From Anniella stebbinsi (lineage: Eukaryota; Chordata; Lepidosauria; Squamata; Anniellidae), in assembly GCA_029215795.1 (NCBI GenBank), contig JARDYH010000003.1, forward strand, positions 178,138,382-178,202,381: a stretch of 64,000 bases of DNA, in the 5' to 3' direction. The notes under the pieces were generated by a model that saw only the letters and a program-made list of their open reading frames with translations, had not been told where the DNA came from and searched no databases. How positions within the stretch are numbered: the stretch's first letter is position 1; each line of letters begins with the position of its first letter. The translations under genes and the position numbers were made by a program. Below are positions 10,432 to 20,377 of this stretch, in pieces.

Positions 10432-10436
10432 AGTAA

Positions 10437-10673
10437 AAAAAAAAGCCAAAGGCAAAGGGGTGAACCAGGGAAAGGTTTAATAAAAAGTTATTGTAAAAAT
10501 GAAGGTACCAATGCATTTCGGACACAGTGTTGTCCTTCTTCAGGGTAATTTTGGAGTCACAACAATTTCATAAGAACTTCCTATATGTCCAAAAAGCGCT
10601 GGTATCTTCATTTTTACAATAACTTTTTATTAAAACTTTTCCTGGTTCCACCCCTTTGCCTTTGGCTTTTTTT
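10437..10673. repeat. 237-bp inverted repeat with 74-bp arms
   Basis: The left arm (10437-10510: AGCCAAAGGCAAAGGGG, AATAAAAAGTTATTGTAA, AAATGAAGGTACCA) is mirrored by the right arm (10600-10673: TGGTATCTTCATTTTTACAA, CCCCTTTGCCTTTGGCTT) with only a few differences. The 89-bp spacer contains GCATTTCGGACACAGTG and TCCTTCTTCAGGG. It lies immediately after a MITE-B copy. There is no coding potential. It could be a fold-back element or a local inverted duplication. Confidence 0.88.
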
Positions 10674-12061
10674 GATTGCCTACCTGGGGTTTCTTTTCTT
10701 TTCATTTTGACTCTTACTTTCATGGTGTAGATCTGGCCAGGTGACCTGTGTGCCTCGCTCAGCTTGCCGTGGAGGTGTAAACTGGGGATGGGCAACTTCA
10801 AGGCCCCGGGGTTCTCCCTTCTTACAGGTCTTTATCTTTAAACCAGACTTGGGATGGACAGCTGTTTAAATAGAGGGCACCTTCAAGATGGAGGGCAGGG
10901 CTTTAGCAGCTCTTCAAATAGGGGACTGCCCTCTGTAAAAGTGGGAAGATGGCGACCATACATAGCAGTTAATACATTAACGAATGGTTCTACCCTATAA
11001 TGTATGATGGTATTGAATGCCATGATCCAGACCCAATCTGCAGCAATTTCATGAACACCCAGAAGAGCAACGCTTAGCAAATCTGGAAGGGGTTTACACT
11101 TGCGGATGAGATATGAGTCAAACTACTGATCTGTGCTAGAAAATTACTCAACATCACTGGGAAGCTGCTCACTTTAGATGTCTCTTGGGCATGCTACTTC
11201 AGTATTTTCAATAGCTGCCATGGATTAAGTCAGTGGAAGTGCAACGTGGTAATAAGTAGGATGCAATTTCCAAAATCTGGGTCTGCCAATTTTCAATGCC
11301 ACTTATTGGAATTGCTATAGTAATAAAATTGGGAGGTTACTGCATAAACAACTCGCTGGATGCTCTCTTATTAGCTTTTGTGTGACAGAGTAGCAGCATC
11401 AGAGGATAAGATCAATGGGGCCCATGATTCCCCTACCCAAAGGAACAGTTTTAATCCTAGACATGTGAATATGTCTCTAAAATTGTCTATATTTACCTAA
11501 TGCAGATATATTTTTAAACATTGTTTGCCATCTGTTGTAGCTAGTATTTAATAGAAATGTTACAGGTGATTTTGTGATAAAATGTGAATCGCTATGCTAT
11601 ATAGATAGCAGACGGCTATTCTGGGCCTGGATTGACTGAACAGATTCCATTCTCATTAAAATAACACTTTGTAGAATGTGATAACATGCTTCCAAATACT
11701 GAAATTTAATAAGAACATGTCACTAGAAGATATACATTCATAAATGTGTCAGGGAAGGCTCAGGTTCTTACAATTTGAGAAATAATGAGCCAGTGGCTTA
11801 TCACATGAACTAATACAGAAGCATTAGTCTTGCTCCATTCTATCTCAAAAATCAATTTATGATAGTTCAGTAGAGAATAGATAATTAAAAAGTTAACAAT
11901 TAGAGTGAAAGATAAGGTCGGTCAATTTACCTGCTGTAGTGGTATCAGTAACATTTTTCTTTGATTGGTCTAACTCCCTCTCCCCTGCAAGTGCCTGAAA
12001 CCATAGAGTCAGAATTAATTATGTTAAGTGTGAAGCTTTGGAACCTGGAACTACACATTGG
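10674..12061. other. No recognisable gene; AT-rich, possibly single-copy
   Basis: From about 11.1 to 12.0 kb the sequence is AT-rich and unrelated to any other part of the window. It has no long frame and no simple repeat. It might hold regulatory DNA, but nothing in the sequence proves this. Confidence 0.4.
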
Positions 12062-12220
12062 AAGCCAGTGTGCTGTAGTGTTGCAGCCTTGGACTAGGAC
12101 TCAGAAGATCTGGGTTCTAATCCCCACTCAGCTATGAAGCTCAGCCTAACTCTCAACCTAACCTATCTCACAGGGTTGTTGTGAGGATAAAATGGACAGG
12201 AGGAGGATTATGTAGTGTTG
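12062..12220 (+). repeat. MIR/CORE-type SINE, sense, 3'-truncated
   Basis: A tRNA-like head (AAGCCAGTGTGCTGTAGTG, CTTGGACTAGGACTCAG) is followed by TCTGGGTTCTAATCCCCACT, a B-box-like segment. The core is AACCTATCTCACAGGGTTGT and TGTGAGGATAAAATGGA. The L2-like tail seen at 5221 is missing. It is a non-coding retroposon copy. Confidence 0.85.
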
Positions 12221-13660
12221 ATTTGGGACATAATCCCACCACAGTGAGAAATGTTAAAGTTGCATTGGTTTTGATGGAAGAGATGTAAGCATGTGTTTAG
12301 GTCTTCTATGTAAATCATAGGCTCTACAGTGTATGTGGCAGAAGTATTTGTTGTGTATATAGCAAATAAGACTTCCATGGGTTAAAGCTTTTGAAAGAAA
12401 CTATGGGGCCAAAAGGAAGCCAGTTTACCAAACGTACACATCATTTGTGTGCATCTTTGAAATGTACGCAGTCTTCTCTCATTAAGTAAAGTGTGTTTAT
12501 GTGCATTTTTCAAAAGTACAATTTTTATCATGTACATTTTTCAAATGTATGCATTTGGGGTATGTGTGCATCTGAGAATCACATTGCAAGCTCATAAACG
12601 TACGGACTTCAATTGTAGATTGCGTTCAAGCCTGTGTTCGGGTAGGAAGGTGTGAAGTGGGTAAATATTGATCAAACAAACAAACAAACAAACAAACTGA
12701 AACAAATGTCTCATGAATCCCTATCTTTGAAGATACTAGAAGGGGACTTTTAAGATCATTTTTGTATGGCATTGCCAGTAAAAGTTCTTTTAAAATGCCT
12801 GTAAATGTTTCAGGGGCAGCGAAGACAGGATTACAATCCCCAGCAAAACAAAACACGCAAACAAACCAGGAGTGGCACATTCAGATCTTTGTTTAAGGTA
12901 CAAAATTCTCTGAGTGACGATGTCGCCATGACATTTGCTGCTCATCCCCCAGAGAGCTGGTGCAGGTGTAGAGAAGAGAATGTTTAGTCAGGCTGCAGTT
13001 TAAATTGTGGCCTATATCCCTTTACTGTGATAGGAAGATTTTCCAATGTAAGCTAAATTAAATGTCAAGAAGGAAATTTTGCCCTTGTTTGCAAATTTCA
13101 TTGCTATTTAAAGGTATTAACTTAATTATTATTGCTATACTTTTTTTAACTGCTCAGTGGAGTATTCTTTGAACTAGCCAATGGCTTCACCAATGTTTGT
13201 CTTTAATGAATGATTTAGTTCTTTTTTTTTTTTTAACCATCCCATCTTCAACAAGAAAATAGGATTTTTAGTTGCCCTATTTGGCTAAAGGTTTAATTAT
13301 TCTATTTCTAATATTTACCCTGCTTTTGTGTTAATGAAATGATAATATTAACCAGAACAAATGGTACCACCGCATTTACATACATTTTGTGGTTTTGAAC
13401 TCATGAGACCAGCATTTCACGATTTAACCTTGTGAGCGATTTTACATAACGCTCTTGCTTTTACAGATGTTTCAGCATATGCTCCATTTTTTTCCTTTTG
13501 AATTTCAATTTGTTCAAATTATTAAGAACTGTTTGAAAAGGTGTCGTAGAACTAGGCGTAATGGTCCTGTTTATAAGACATGAACTTTGTCTTTTCCTTG
13601 CTATAGAGGTGGAGCTTTTTATGCCCCTAGACTTATACCATCAATATTTCATGAGTCTTT
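12221..13660. other. No recognisable gene; short (CAAA)n near 12672-12695
   Basis: AT-rich sequence with a (CAAA)n run and a T run near 13210. No repeat family and no exon is recognised. It ends where the L2 reverse-transcriptase match begins. Confidence 0.45.
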
Positions 13661-13664
13661 CGTC

Positions 13665-14624
13665 AACCAGTATGGGGTTCCTCAGGGGTCAGTCTTGTCC
13701 CCCATGCTGTTCAACATCTACATGAAACCGTTGGGAGCGGTAATCCGGAGTTTTGGAGTGCGTTGTCATCAGTACGCTGATGACACACAACTCTATTTCT
13801 CCTTCTCATGTTCAGCAGGTGAGGCTGTGGATGTGCTGAACGAGTGCCTGGCTGTGACAATGGACTGGATGAGGGCTAATAAACTGAAACTCAATCCAGA
13901 CAAGACTGAGATGCTGTTAGTGGGTGGTTCTGCTGACCGGATGGAGGGTGTTCAACCTGTTCTGGATGGGGTTGCACTCCCCCTGAAGGAGCGGGTTCGT
14001 AGCTTGGGGGTTCTCCTAGAACCATCTCTGTCACTTGAGGCTCAGGTGGCCTCGGTGGCACGGAGTGCCTTCTACCAACTTCGGTTGGTGGCCCAGCTAC
14101 ACCCCTATCTGGACAGGGATAACCTGGCTTCAGTTGTCTATGCTCTGGTAATCTCTAAATTGGATTATTGCAATGCACTCTACGTGGGGTTGCCTTTGAA
14201 GACGGTTCAGAAGCTGCAGCTTGTGCAAAATGCAGCGGCCAGAGTGATAACAGGAACCAGAAGGTTCGAGCATATAAGACCTACTCTGGCCTGCTTTCAT
14301 TGGCTGCCTATACGTTTCCGAGCCCAATTCAAGGTGCTGGTTTTAACCTATAAAGCCTTACATGGCTTGGGACCACAATACCTGATGGAACGCCTCTCCC
14401 GACACAAACCTACCCGTACATTATGATCCACATCGAATGTCCTCCTCCGGTTGCCTACTCCAAGGGAGCCACGGAGGGTGGCAACAAGGGAAAGGGCCTT
14501 TTCAGTGGTGCCCCCCCAATTATGGAATGATCTCCCTGACGAGGCTCGCCTGGCGCCAACATTGTTATCTTTTCGGCGCCAGGTCAAGACTTTCCTCTTC
14601 TCCCAGGCATTTAACAGCATATGA
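13665..14624 (+). pseudogene. L2 reverse transcriptase C-terminal remnant with one stop
   Basis: An open frame from 13587 carries about 26 unrelated N-terminal residues, then RT motif [17 protein letters not shown], the catalytic YADDTQLYF (residues 63-71 of that frame), LNPDKTEML, and the long L2 C-terminal domain. It stops at TGA 14424-14426 just after KPTRTL. The same frame then continues with L2-like sequence (ERAFSVVPPQLWNDLPDEAR, SFRRQVKTFLFSQAF) to a second TGA at 14622-14624. One nonsense change therefore separates two homologous parts. It lacks the upstream RT motifs and endonuclease, so it cannot be active. Confidence 0.9.
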
Positions 14625-14823
14625 TGAGGGTTTTTGTGTTGTTGTGTTGTTGTTGTGCTTTGACCCAGAAGGATATTGTAATTTTAACTTGTTTTTATGC
14701 TTTATGCTTTTAAATTTTGTATATCGGTGTTTTAATTGTTCAATGTTTTTAATTTTTGTAAACTGCCCAGAGAGCTTCGGCTATAGGGCAGTATATAAAT
14801 GGAATAAAATAAATAAATAAATA
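13665..14823 (+). mobile_element. 5'-truncated L2-clade LINE, sense
   Basis: The L2 match starts abruptly at the reverse-transcriptase motif [10 protein letters not shown], so the endonuclease and most of the RT palm are lost. This is typical of incomplete reverse transcription. The 3' part is complete: coding remnant, untranslated region, a terminal hairpin (ACTGCCC 14762-14768 with GGGCAGT 14786-14792) and an (AAAT)n tail. The wording of the conserved blocks ([39 protein letters not shown]) points to the L2 clade of the Jockey group rather than CR1. Confidence 0.88.
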
Positions 14824-14908
14824 ACCTTTCATTTTAGAGATACATTCTAGGAAGTATATTTATGGAGGCAAGCTTGATTTCTTCCTGGAGGTCGTAACAA
14901 TCACAACA

Positions 14909-14973
14909 TATTTCACTCATCCTTGGGAAATGTTATCAATGTATTTCACTCATCCTTGGGAAATGTTATCAGC
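14909..14973. repeat. 33-bp tandem duplication
   Basis: TATTTCACTCATCCTTGGG, followed by AAATGTTATCA, occurs twice in a row with a period of 33 bp and no mismatch over about 31 bp. The identity suggests a recent duplication. Confidence 0.9.
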
Positions 14974-15089
14974 ATTCTCCTTTAATACTTTCCTGTAGAT
15001 CTCTAGATATAGGATATGGGAAATAGAAACAACTAAACATTCCCAATGTGGGTACACTAAACCTAGGGATTGTTAGAGATCTGGCTGAC

Positions 15090-15197
15090 TAAAGGCACAA
15101 TCCTATGCGTGTTTAGAAAGGAAAAAAGACCTACAACTCCCAATATCGCAGTTGTAGAATGTTTTTCTGTCTAAACATGAGTAGGATTGCACCCTAA
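15090..15197. mobile_element. PAL-P palindromic MITE, centre deleted
   Basis: The outer arms are GCACAATCCTATGCGTGTTT and AAACATGAGTAGGATTGCAC. The inner arms are CTACAACTCCCAA and AGTTGTAG. The middle of the palindrome is shorter than in the copy at 25031. An (AT)n run follows at 15210-15240. Confidence 0.8.
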
Positions 15198-15208
15198 AAT
15201 TTTTTATG

Positions 15209-15209
<1 letters not shown>

Positions 15210-15240
<31 letters not shown>
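15210..15240. repeat. (TA)n microsatellite
   Basis: About 15 TA dinucleotides. The interval 15241-15596 holds nothing else recognised. Confidence 0.95.
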
Positions 15241-15243
<3 letters not shown>

Positions 15244-15596
15244 CACACTTCTGCTGTAGAAACCTTGAATTGTTATTCATGGTCATGGGAAAAAACGATG
15301 GTCATACCTTCCACTTAGGATATAGCACACTCATAGGTGTGTGTATATTTGGGGTAAGAGGGTAAACACCTGTTAGTAGAGATATTCACATCACTTCAGC
15401 TCTCTAAACCTTAAAAAAGAATGCTTCCATGATAGTGGTTTCAGCTCCTTGATAGTGGCAGTGAAGAACTGCTTCTTGGTGGCAAGCCAACAGCACGGAG
15501 GGGAAGGGAGAGAAGAATCCCAAATTCCGAGTGTAGAACAGTTCCTGAATGAAAAGAATGAGGATACTATCATCAAGAAGGTATAGCTTATGTCAC

Positions 15597-15724
15597 GGGT
15601 AGGCAGAAGGTAGATCTCCAAATGTTTAGAACTCCAAAAGCTGCCCAGAAGCCCCCATCAGTATGACCAATGGTCAGAAATATACTCCAAAGATTTGGAG
15701 ATCTATATTCTGCCCACCTCTGGC
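15597..15724. mobile_element. Small palindromic repeat (GGGCAGAAG type), copy 2
   Basis: The ends TAGGCAGAAGGTAGATCTCC and GGAGATCTATATTCTGCCCA are inverted copies. The interior includes AAATGTTTAGAACTCC and ATGACCAATGGTCA. It matches 6908-6998, which has a stronger internal stem but a missing right part. It is non-coding. Confidence 0.75.
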
Positions 15725-15920
15725 TTATATTATGTTTGCATAGGATTGGGCCACTTTTCATTCCACTCAGTAACTTGTTTATTAGCATATCTCATCACAT
15801 GTGCCATCCTGGCATTTGAATTTTGCAGGCAAATGTCTGAGGAAGCCAGGTGTTTTGTTTGAGAATTGTTTAGGCAGCCACTCACTTGTTCCTGGTTAGT
15901 CAAAGAAAAGGGCCATACAA

Positions 15921-16100
15921 GGGCTGTAGCTCAGTGGTAGAGCACATGCTTTGCATGCAGAAGGTCCCAGGTAGGGCAGGAAAAGCTCCAGCCTGAAACT
16001 CTGGAGAGCTGCTGCTAGTCAGTGTTGACAATACTGGGCTAGATGGACCAAGGGTCTTCTGACTCAGTATAAGGCAGCTTCTAAAAAAAAAAAAAAAAAA
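15921..16100 (+). repeat. tRNA-Ala-headed SINE (Sauria SINE type), with poly-A
   Basis: The head GGGCTGTAGCTCAGTGGTAG, AGCACATGCTTTGCATG, CAGAAGGTCCCAGGT keeps the D-loop A box and an anticodon loop like tRNA-Ala(UGC). The T-loop (B box) region is deleted. The body continues with CTGCTGCTAGTCAGTGTTGA, GGGCTAGATGGACCAAGGG, CTGACTCAGTATAAGGCAGC and an A run. The layout fits the Sauria SINE described from reptiles. It is not a functional tRNA gene. A second copy at 28237 is split by an insertion. Confidence 0.82.
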
Positions 16101-16107
16101 GCACACT

Positions 16108-16345
16108 TAGGCCATTTCCACACCAGCTTTTTTTCCTGGGGTTGTCTCTTGGTGCTCCCTGTGTGTCCAAATGACGAACAGGGACTCCTGGGGGCAGGGG
16201 GGATAGCCATGGGTTTTCCCAGGGATAAAGAAACCCTGGGAAAACCCATATCTTCCAGCGGTCCCGGGACGATCCCAAGGACTGTGGGGGATGTGGGTGC
16301 CCATCCTGGCTTCTTCCCTCTTCCTCGCAAGTAGCGGGGGTCTGC
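16108..16345. mobile_element. MITE-T family, diverged or partial copy
   Basis: It begins TAGGCCATTTCCACACC. It shares TTCCTGGGGTTGTCTC, GTCCAAATGACG, GATCCCAAGGACTGTGG and the hairpin ATGGGTTTTCCCAGGG / CCCTGGGAAAACCCAT with the ~515-bp copies at 22557, 30345 and 32073. The right end was not found. Many overlapping ORFs here are chance GC-rich frames. Confidence 0.65.
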
Positions 16346-17895
16346 AAGAGGGAAGGAGCTGGGCTGGGGGGAGTCTAGGGACATTGAAAACTAAAATGTT
16401 CCCCTGCCTCCATGACCATGAAGAGTCAGGTCAAATGAAAAATACCTTGTGAGTGTAGGAATTGGGTGTTTATTCCTGACAACTGCATTGATGCATTGAT
16501 ATAATATTGCACCCAGGAGGCTCATATGTCCAAGAAATGATGGACCTCCTCATTCCATGTACATCCCCCAGCCACTGTGTTCTGCAAAATTCAGTTCCCC
16601 GTCTTCATTCATCTACATTGACTGCTTCGTATTAAACACACCCTTTCATCAGCATGTATGAAATGGGCTTCAGTTTCAGTCCAGTGCCACCAGAGCTGTC
16701 GCTCCATGTTAATTAACTTTCTGGTTCTTTTTAAATTTTATTTTTCTGAATACTTGTGGAAGGCGTTTTGACATTAAGGACTTTGAACTTTGCGAGAAGT
16801 GTTTTTCTTAATCTATTTTCATTTTCTATGATTAAACATTCAATCAGCCACACTGTCATCATCACCATTAATACACTGGTGCACTCTGTCTTCAGTATCA
16901 GCTGAAAACATGCCCTGATTATCCCTTACTAAGGTGCCCAAGGAGCAGACATGCCTAATGAAATATTTATCCATCCATTTATGTCCCTAACCATGATTAA
17001 CTTCAGATATCTAACATGTAAGATGGCTCCAGGATGCACTTTGCTATTTGTACAAGATTGCTGATCCAGGGGTGCAATCTGCCAAGCTGTGCTGCTGCTG
17101 CTTGAACCCATTTATCTCAAGGATGCTTGTATATGGGACCCACCCACAGCACTCCTTTCTATTTGCATAAAAAGCATTGGTATGGTTTTACTTGTTAAAT
17201 CATTTATAGGCATTTCCAGCTTGGGGCATTTTGTCTGAACCTTTCAGGTGCTTGTGGCATATTATTTATTGTGGGCTGTGGGCTAATTGGTTCATGCAGG
17301 TTATTGTCATGACCCCCAGGCCTTGGACCCTTCCAGTGTGCAGCAAAGGGTTCTGATGATGATGAGGCATAAGCTACATCCTCAGGAGTAATACAGTCAA
17401 TGCCTTATTCAGGGCTCTCCCAGCCAGAAACACAGCTCTGCTATCATCCTCTGGCTCAGAGGGTTAGTGCCCAATGGAACCTCCATGAACTCAGCCTTGC
17501 AGACATCTCAAGGACCCTTTAACAGGAAGAACATTACAGGTCTTGTCAGCCTGCATAAAGGTTCAGTTGGTTTTACCTTCTTGCTGAGACAACATCCTCC
17601 TATTGTTCTAGTAGGAGACAGTTTTGGCCAGCAGGAACACTTGGAGATAACAAAGTTCCTATTTTCTTCCTGCCTTGATCTGAGTACCATCAGATGCTAA
17701 TGACATCCCCTGTGTGCCTTAAGGAACCACACAATGGACCAGTTATTGTGTGGCTTGGAGATACGTTTGTGCCCATAACGGCTAAAGTCTGATCCAATTA
17801 GTGCTGCTTAGCTTGGTGGACAGGTTTGCCAGATTGAATGTCAGTTGAGAATTGATAGGACTCAACCAATTGTGGTGTGGATGGAAAAACAAGAT
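16346..17895. other. No recognisable gene; possible single-copy block
   Basis: Bases 16600-17110 are AT-rich, show no family resemblance to the rest of the window, and contain TTAATTAA- and TAATGA-like words. This is compatible with non-coding regulatory DNA but unproven. The remainder (17110-17895) is equally unassigned. Confidence 0.4.
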
Positions 17896-18426
17896 ACTGG
17901 CTGCATTCATACAACATTTTAGTCAATGGTTGGTTAATTTTGGTTATTTTGTGGGTAATCCCCACACAACACATTCCTACACAACTGTGGAGTGATTGGA
18001 GCTGGCATTGAGTGGACTAATAGTCAACCTGGCATTTGACTGACACAGCACTATCCCTCTCCCTGCCCTCCTTCCTCCCTCAGTCCCCCCAGTGCTATCC
18101 CAGCAGCCTCTGCCTGTTGTGCTGGCTGTAACAGAGTGGCTGGCACAGGTTTGGCCACTCTTGCCTGGGAATTTTATAGCCAGCTGAAATAGTCTACTCT
18201 ACCCTGCAAAATAGTCCACTGAGCACAACAGACAACACACTAACCAATGGTTGTGCAGATAGTCAACTCTGCAGAGTGTTGGTTATCTCTATTGGTTATA
18301 TTGGGAAGATAATCAACTGTGGGGTGGTTTTTGCCCAACAGACAACACAATAACCAACTGTTGACCACTCAACTGATGGTTGACTACTTAAACCACAATT
18401 GGTTATTGTGTTGTCTGAACCTAGCT
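17896..18426. mobile_element. TIR element with GTTCAGACAACACAATAACC-type end
   Basis: The right end, AACCACAATTGGTTATTGTG followed by TTGTCTGAACCTAGC, is the imperfect reverse complement of the left end (TGGCTGCATTCATACAAC, TAGTCAATGGTTGGTTA). Internal blocks such as CAACAGACAACACAATAACC repeat the end sequence, so the element carries multiple subterminal copies of its own terminus. It is non-coding. The superfamily is unclear. Confidence 0.65.
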
Positions 18427-19353
18427 AAATACTCCTTACCTGCCCCAAATTAATTTCTTGATCCACAGCTCAAATTCATTCTCACAGAGATGCCCAGCAA
18501 CTGAGATCAGACTTTAGCTATTGTGGGAACAAATCCAATTAACCCATAGCATGCAATCATTGTTCCAGAAGTAATCCAATACTTCAGGCAAAGTGCCCCA
18601 AGTTGGAGATTCAGGAAATGGTTCAGCAACTGAACCATGTAAATGGTTCAGATAATGCAGTGTTATGTGGGTCACATGTACAAGAGTCATAACAACTCCA
18701 TTGGGGGGATAATATAAGCCACTGCTTCCTTAGGATGAACTGACGCATCCTTGCAATTGCACCATTTACAGTGCTTCCCAAACATGCATGAGATCTATCT
18801 GACCTTTCTGCTTTCCTCAGCATTTTCTGGAAACATTTTCAAATATGTTGAAAATAAATCCTTATATAAATCCTTTAATAAATCCTTATAGGAGAATTCC
18901 CCCATCGATATAGGATTTTATAGAAGTTCTCCTGAATTGCCCTCTTTATGGAATATTTGGGGCCAATTTTACATTTGTATTTCTGCCGAGGCTTTCCATA
19001 TCTGAACTTATAAATCTTCTATTCACTTCCTCGTGTAACTAAGGTCAGTGGACTTTAGCTCCATTGAGATGTTATATAGTTTTGAAAGAAACCTTTTAAA
19101 AATTAAAGCCCTCACTCAACTTGACTACATTTATATCCACCACATAATCCCTTGCCCCAATCCCTTACCAGGAGAAATGGCTGTTTTGCTTCCCCAGTTT
19201 CTATGAATCCACAAATCAAACAACTCAAGGGGAATTTAAAGTATTGCTCATTCTCCCCGATGCAGCCATAGGCACTCCCTTTGTGCAATGTGGTTGTCCT
19301 GGAGGGAGGTACTGGCTCCACAGCACTAAATGCTGCATCTTTTACAGTGTTAA
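18427..19353. other. No recognisable feature
   Basis: AT-rich interval with short near-repeats of AAATCCTTATA around 18858-18890. Nothing is assigned. Confidence 0.4.
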
Positions 19354-19425
19354 TAAGGGCCAAACCAGACATTACTTTATATGTGTTTCTAAGGGCCAAA
19401 CTAGACATTACTTTAAATGTGTTTC
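19354..19425. repeat. 36-bp tandem duplication
   Basis: TAAGGGCCAAACCAGACATT, then ACTTTATATGTGTTTC, occurs twice with a 36-bp period and two mismatches. Confidence 0.9.
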
Positions 19426-19568
19426 TATCAGCAATGTCTTACCTTCCTCCACCCCTTTACTCTAGAATAGGCACAGGGCCCCCCAATCCAGATTGATATC
19501 CTAGTGTATGTGTGTGTGTGCATGCACCTGGTGGAAGTGTAGGGGAGATTTTAAGATCTGGATCTGGC

Positions 19569-19576
19569 CCTTATGC
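19569..19576. repeat. 8-bp target site duplication (left) of hAT-G
   Basis: CCTTATGC precedes TAGGCTGACC directly and is repeated exactly at 20370-20377. Confidence 0.92.
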
Positions 19577-20369
19577 TAGGCTGACCAGGTGGCTTGGGAT
19601 TTCCCGGTCCTAACCGGGAATCCAGGGGCAAACCGGCCCAACCGGGGGGCGGGAGGGGCAAACTGGGGTGGCGGGGGGTCACGCGGCGGTGGCAGCAAGC
19701 AAGGAGCGGCGGTAGACCCGGCGGCGGAGGAGCCCGGGAAGCGGCCGCCCCAGCAGGTAAGCACGAAGGGGGGCACTTACCTGCTGCGGCCGCTTCCTGG
19801 GCTCCTCCGCCGCCTTCGCTGCCGCTGCCGGGCTCGTAAGGCCAGAGGCCGCGCGGAAGAGGCAGGAGAGGGCCGGATCCGGAAGTGACATATCCGGCCC
19901 TCTCCCGCCTCTTCCGCGTGGCCTCTGGCCTTATGAGCCCGGCAGCGGCGGCGAAGGTGGCGGAGGAGCCCGGACGCCCGCGCCCGCCTCTTCCGCGCGG
20001 GCGTCGGGGCTCCTCGGGGCTCATCGCCATCACGACGAGCCCCAGAAAGGCCAGAGTCCGCACGGAAGAGATGGGAGAGGGCCGGTTACGTCACTTCCGG
20101 ATCCGGCCCTCTCCCGCCTCTTCCGCGCGGGCGGCGGAGGAACCGGCACGGCTGCGTGGGCGACGGAAGACCCGGCGCGGCCGTGCGGGCAGCGACGGAG
20201 GACCCGGTGCGGCCGCGTGGGCGGCGACGGAGGACCCCGCGCGGGCAGCGGAGGAACCCGGCGGTGGGTCCAGGCTGGTTTTTTGGGGGGGTGGCTTGGT
20301 GGGGGGGTTGTTTTGGGTGGGGGGGCGGGGGGGGACCGGGATTTTGATTTTTAAAATCTGGTCACCCTA
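19577..20369. mobile_element. hAT-G: 793-bp GC-rich non-autonomous hAT-like element
   Basis: The ends TAGGCTGACCAG and CTGGTCACCCTA, with an exact 8-bp duplication CCTTATGC, define the element. The interior is extremely GC- and CpG-rich in an AT-rich neighbourhood. It contains inverted and repeated blocks: GGGCCGGATCCGGAAGTGAC near 19871 recurs inverted near 20091, with GCCTCTTCCGCG repeated around them. ORFs on all frames are Arg/Gly/Ala/Pro-rich artefacts. The right end is a G run (GGGGGGTTG, GGTGGGGGGGCGG). Without the boundaries it could be mistaken for a CpG island. Confidence 0.88.
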
Positions 20370-20377
20370 CCTTATGC
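20370..20377. repeat. 8-bp target site duplication (right) of hAT-G
   Basis: CCTTATGC follows CACCCTA directly and equals 19569-19576. Confidence 0.92.

Noticed and set aside
15921..15975. A tRNA-Ala(UGC) gene
   Set aside because: The T-loop half is deleted and the sequence continues into a SINE body with a poly-A tail.
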